DNA of 64,000 nt, taken from Synanceia verrucosa (lineage: Eukaryota > Chordata > Actinopteri > Perciformes > Synanceiidae). A model generated the notes under the pieces. It ran no database searches. It had not been told where the DNA came from and was given only the letters and a program-made list of their open reading frames with translations. Below are positions 61,799 to 64,000 of the stretch, one piece after another; position 1 is the stretch's first letter; every line of letters starts with the position of its first letter. The stretch covers positions 22,828,619 to 22,892,618 of the forward strand of contig CM056550.1 of assembly GCA_029721515.1 (NCBI GenBank), read 5' to 3'. A program made the translations under genes and the position numbers.

Positions 61799-62655
61799 CT
61801 GTGAACAACAAAAGATCATTGTCAGATCCCTGAATTGTATTTTCAGTCAGTGAGAGTACTAGTAGTATGCTTTAATCACACAGCAGGCAACTACAGATGA
61901 CAATGAAAACAAAAATGGTTTCACAAAATAATATCAACTGAAGCTCGACTTGACATCCTCTCAGGTAGTACTGCATACAAAGTTGGAGGAGGTGTACAGG
62001 TATCCTGATGTCTAGTGCTTGGAGTGCCTCAAGTTCCAAACTGCTGTGTCCTGCATTTATTATAATGCAATTTACTCTTTTCAAACTCCACACCTCCAGT
62101 TTTCTGTTTAAAATCCAAAGTCTCAAGCAGAGGCACCCCTATTGCCATCATCATTTTACCTTTACATGGAACTTATTTTTTTATTATTATTTACTAAAAT
62201 GTTGGTGCATCATTTGTTTGCCAAATTACAAGACAAGCTTGGACAGATTCAAAAAAAAGATCTAATTTTATAAGCATGTTTGATCATTAGTTATGACTGT
62301 TTTCTTGATTTTTTTTGAATGGAGTTCTGCTTCATGACCTGCCAGCATGCCTCTGGCAATGCATTATGGGCAGTATTTTCCAAGTAAGCCTTAACGCTGA
62401 TTAATCACTTTGACGAGCTAATTTTGACAGCCCTAACGTTACATCATGAATAATTTCTATTTCAGTCTCTGATCTGTGAAATCCACTGGAAAGTTAACTG
62501 AGCACATTTACTTACTGTGTTGCTTTTTTCTCTCTGTGATTGTTTTTTTTAATTTCAGTATTTTAAATTATAATTTTAGCGTACAAAATTGAAATGTAGT
62601 TATTAACATCGTACTTCGCACAGTAAATCGTCTTGACAGACCTCTTTTAGTAGAG

Positions 62656-62760
62656 AAGAAGAAGAAGAAGGTGAGTCTGCAGCCGGAAGCTCACCGGAAG
62701 CGACGCCCCGCCCTCTGAAGAACCGGAAATGAAAAGTGTTTACGATGTCAGGTGTGTGGG
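62656..62760 (+). promoter_or_regulatory. TATA-less promoter with ETS sites and a GC box
   Basis: A GC-rich island in AT-rich DNA. Three ETS-type cores occur within 50 bases: CCGGAAGC (62683-62690), ACCGGAAGCG (62693-62702) and ACCGGAAAT (62722-62730). An Sp1-type GCCCCGCCC lies at 62705-62713. A short GAA repeat precedes them (62656-62670). This arrangement is typical of housekeeping promoters and sits about 250 bases before the start codon at 62955. It could also drive transcription to the left. Confidence 0.7.
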
Positions 62761-62954
62761 AAGTAGATTCAACGCCGCTGGACCGACACGAACAGTTTGT
62801 AAAGAGTATAACAGCGCAATGTGATACATGTTTATGTCGCTATGGGTTGAAGTTAACATAGCATAGCTACGGCATTGTTGAATAACGTCGCTTGCATCAG
62901 TTAAGCAGCAGTTTAACCACCTGAGAGAAGCTAACGTGCTAAAAAAGCTTAGCT

Positions 62955-63174
62955 ATGACTTCTGAAGTCCTTCACACAGGTGAGTTCAACAAGTAAGTCA
63001 CTGTGACGTGGGTCTCTCGATGTTTCTGAAGTATGAGGGCACTTCTGTAGTTCCTCTCAAACAACATAACCTTTTTAAATAGACCCCTGTATGTTTGTTA
63101 TTGGATTTTTATGCAGTGGACGACAAGAACGTCAATAACAATGAAGAGGTGTGTGACAGAACTGCAGCTGTCAG
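62955..63174 (+). CDS. Unidentified gene, first two coding exons (3' part outside window)
   Basis: Exon 1 (62955-62979) encodes MTSEVLHT and one base, with donor gtgagt. Exon 2 (63117-63174) starts after ttatgcag and encodes VDDKNVNNNEEVCDRTAAVR, with a gtgatt donor. The junction G|TG is in frame. An in-frame TAA at 62940-62942 makes this ATG the first in its frame, although other ATGs occur further upstream in the leader. The acidic, Asn-rich N-terminus has no signal peptide. I do not recognise the protein. SGPL1 and TBATA follow ADAMTS14 in human, but this N-terminus does not match what I remember of either. Confidence 0.55.
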
Positions 63175-64000
63175 GTGATTAAATTCATGTAATATTGCTG
63201 TTTTGTTTGATTGTCCGAGTTCTGCCTTTGTGGTTATTTATTAAGTTAGATTAAACCATTAAATCAGTGGTTTCTGATCCCATACAAAACACTGTAGTTG
63301 GGAACGTTCCCCTCTAAACTTCTCAGACGGTGCAATTAGAACAACTGTTCGAGGCCCAGAGATAGAAAAAAATAACAAAAGATAAAAATGTTTGGAGCAA
63401 AACAACAGCCACAGCTTTTATTCTGATCCAGTAATCATCTCAGCTTTATCTTATGACACGAGGCCTCACTGTGATCATTTTCCCCAAAACAAGGACTTTT
63501 TTACTTTTGATACTAGTACATTTTGAACTGTATATGTACTGATACTTTTACTAAAGTCAATGATCTTTGTAGTCTTTCCAACACTGGAATCCAGTCTAGC
63601 TCATGTACATCTATCTTTGCAAATGCAGCAGTTTATCTACTGCAAACCATCAGCTAGTTGTTCCTCCCTTGCAATGCTGCTGTTGATTAATAGTGATGTT
63701 TGCACCGCTCCTCGTTGTAATTGTGTATAATGTTTCCTCAGCCACCTGTTATCTCATAATTGTGTGTCCTATGTGTCACCTTGATTTGTGGCTGCTGTGA
63801 TCTGTGCTGTAACTGTTAATCCTGGGAGATCATGAACTATGGAGAGAATTTAAAAGCGCAGATCCTCAAATGAAATTCAAGGTTTGGAGGCATTTCTTCA
63901 ACAATAACGTCATGATTTTTGTCTCTGACTTAAACCTGGTATCGTCTTAGAATAGTGCTTTGTTTTCAGAAAATGGCCAATCTCAGAACTGCTCAGATAA
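63175..64000 (+). other. Intron of the unidentified gene, to window end
   Basis: About 826 bases after the second exon donor. No further exon with plausible splice sites was recognised before the window ends. Confidence 0.5.

Larger units (their letters stand above)
60366..62640. other. Intergenic region after adamts14
   Basis: About 2.3 kb, AT-rich apart from the block at 61550-61800. It contains the two minus-strand exon candidates at 60790-60968 and 61694-61798. The interval 61800-62640 shows no coding exon that I can support on either strand. Confidence 0.6.

Noticed and set aside
61572..61811. 79-codon minus-strand frame overlapping the StAR-like exon
   Set aside because: It is in a different frame from the StAR-matching reading and mixes coding with 3' UTR; the StAR frame stops earlier at 61694.
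61872..62126. 84-codon minus-strand frame as a missing StAR exon
   Set aside because: None of its residues resemble the START domain and its edges lack suitable splice sites.

Overview
The window is vertebrate nuclear DNA, almost certainly from a spiny-rayed teleost fish. Coding sequence is split into short exons with GT-AG introns. The interspersed repeats are types common in fish: a tRNA-headed SINE, an L2/CR1-like LINE, a Tc1-like remnant, hAT-type and TTAA-flanked MITEs, and CA, AT and TC microsatellites. Nothing bacterial or viral was seen. Most of the 64 kb is intron or intergenic DNA.

Layout. (1) 1-17.7 kb: the 3' end of pald1 (paladin), plus strand. The last two coding exons are at 8070-8225 and 16052-16201, followed by a ~1.5 kb 3' UTR with an AATAAA near 17710. 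(2) 17.7-23.5 kb: intergenic, with scattered repeats and no recognisable gene. (3) 24.0-60.4 kb: a complete adamts14, plus strand. I resolved 22 coding exons, all splicing in frame, giving 1240 codons plus a stop. (4) 60.4-62.6 kb: intergenic, with two minus-strand pieces. One is a terminal exon clearly related to the C-terminus of steroidogenic acute regulatory protein (StAR); the other is an unidentified candidate terminal exon. (5) 62.65-64.0 kb: a TATA-less promoter with ETS and GC boxes, and the first two coding exons of an unidentified plus-strand gene that leaves the window.

Biology. adamts14 encodes a secreted zinc metalloprotease of the procollagen N-propeptidase group (ADAMTS2/3/14). 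Order: signal peptide, prodomain with an RKRR furin site, catalytic domain with HETGHVLGMEH, disintegrin-like region, first thrombospondin repeat, Cys-rich and spacer regions, three more thrombospondin repeats, a PLAC domain and a Ser/Thr/Pro-rich tail. From memory, human 10q22.1 also carries PALD1 and ADAMTS14 as near neighbours, so this is a conserved block. The human intervening gene PRF1 is not seen here.

I found no convincing novel system. The items most worth a second look are the isolated StAR-like exon, the unidentified minus-strand exon beside it, an Asp-Ala repeat in the adamts14 prodomain, and a palindromic MITE family with one copy starting just after an adamts14 splice donor. Exon calls were made by eye from splice sites, reading-frame continuity and remembered family sequences; no alignment or RNA evidence was available.
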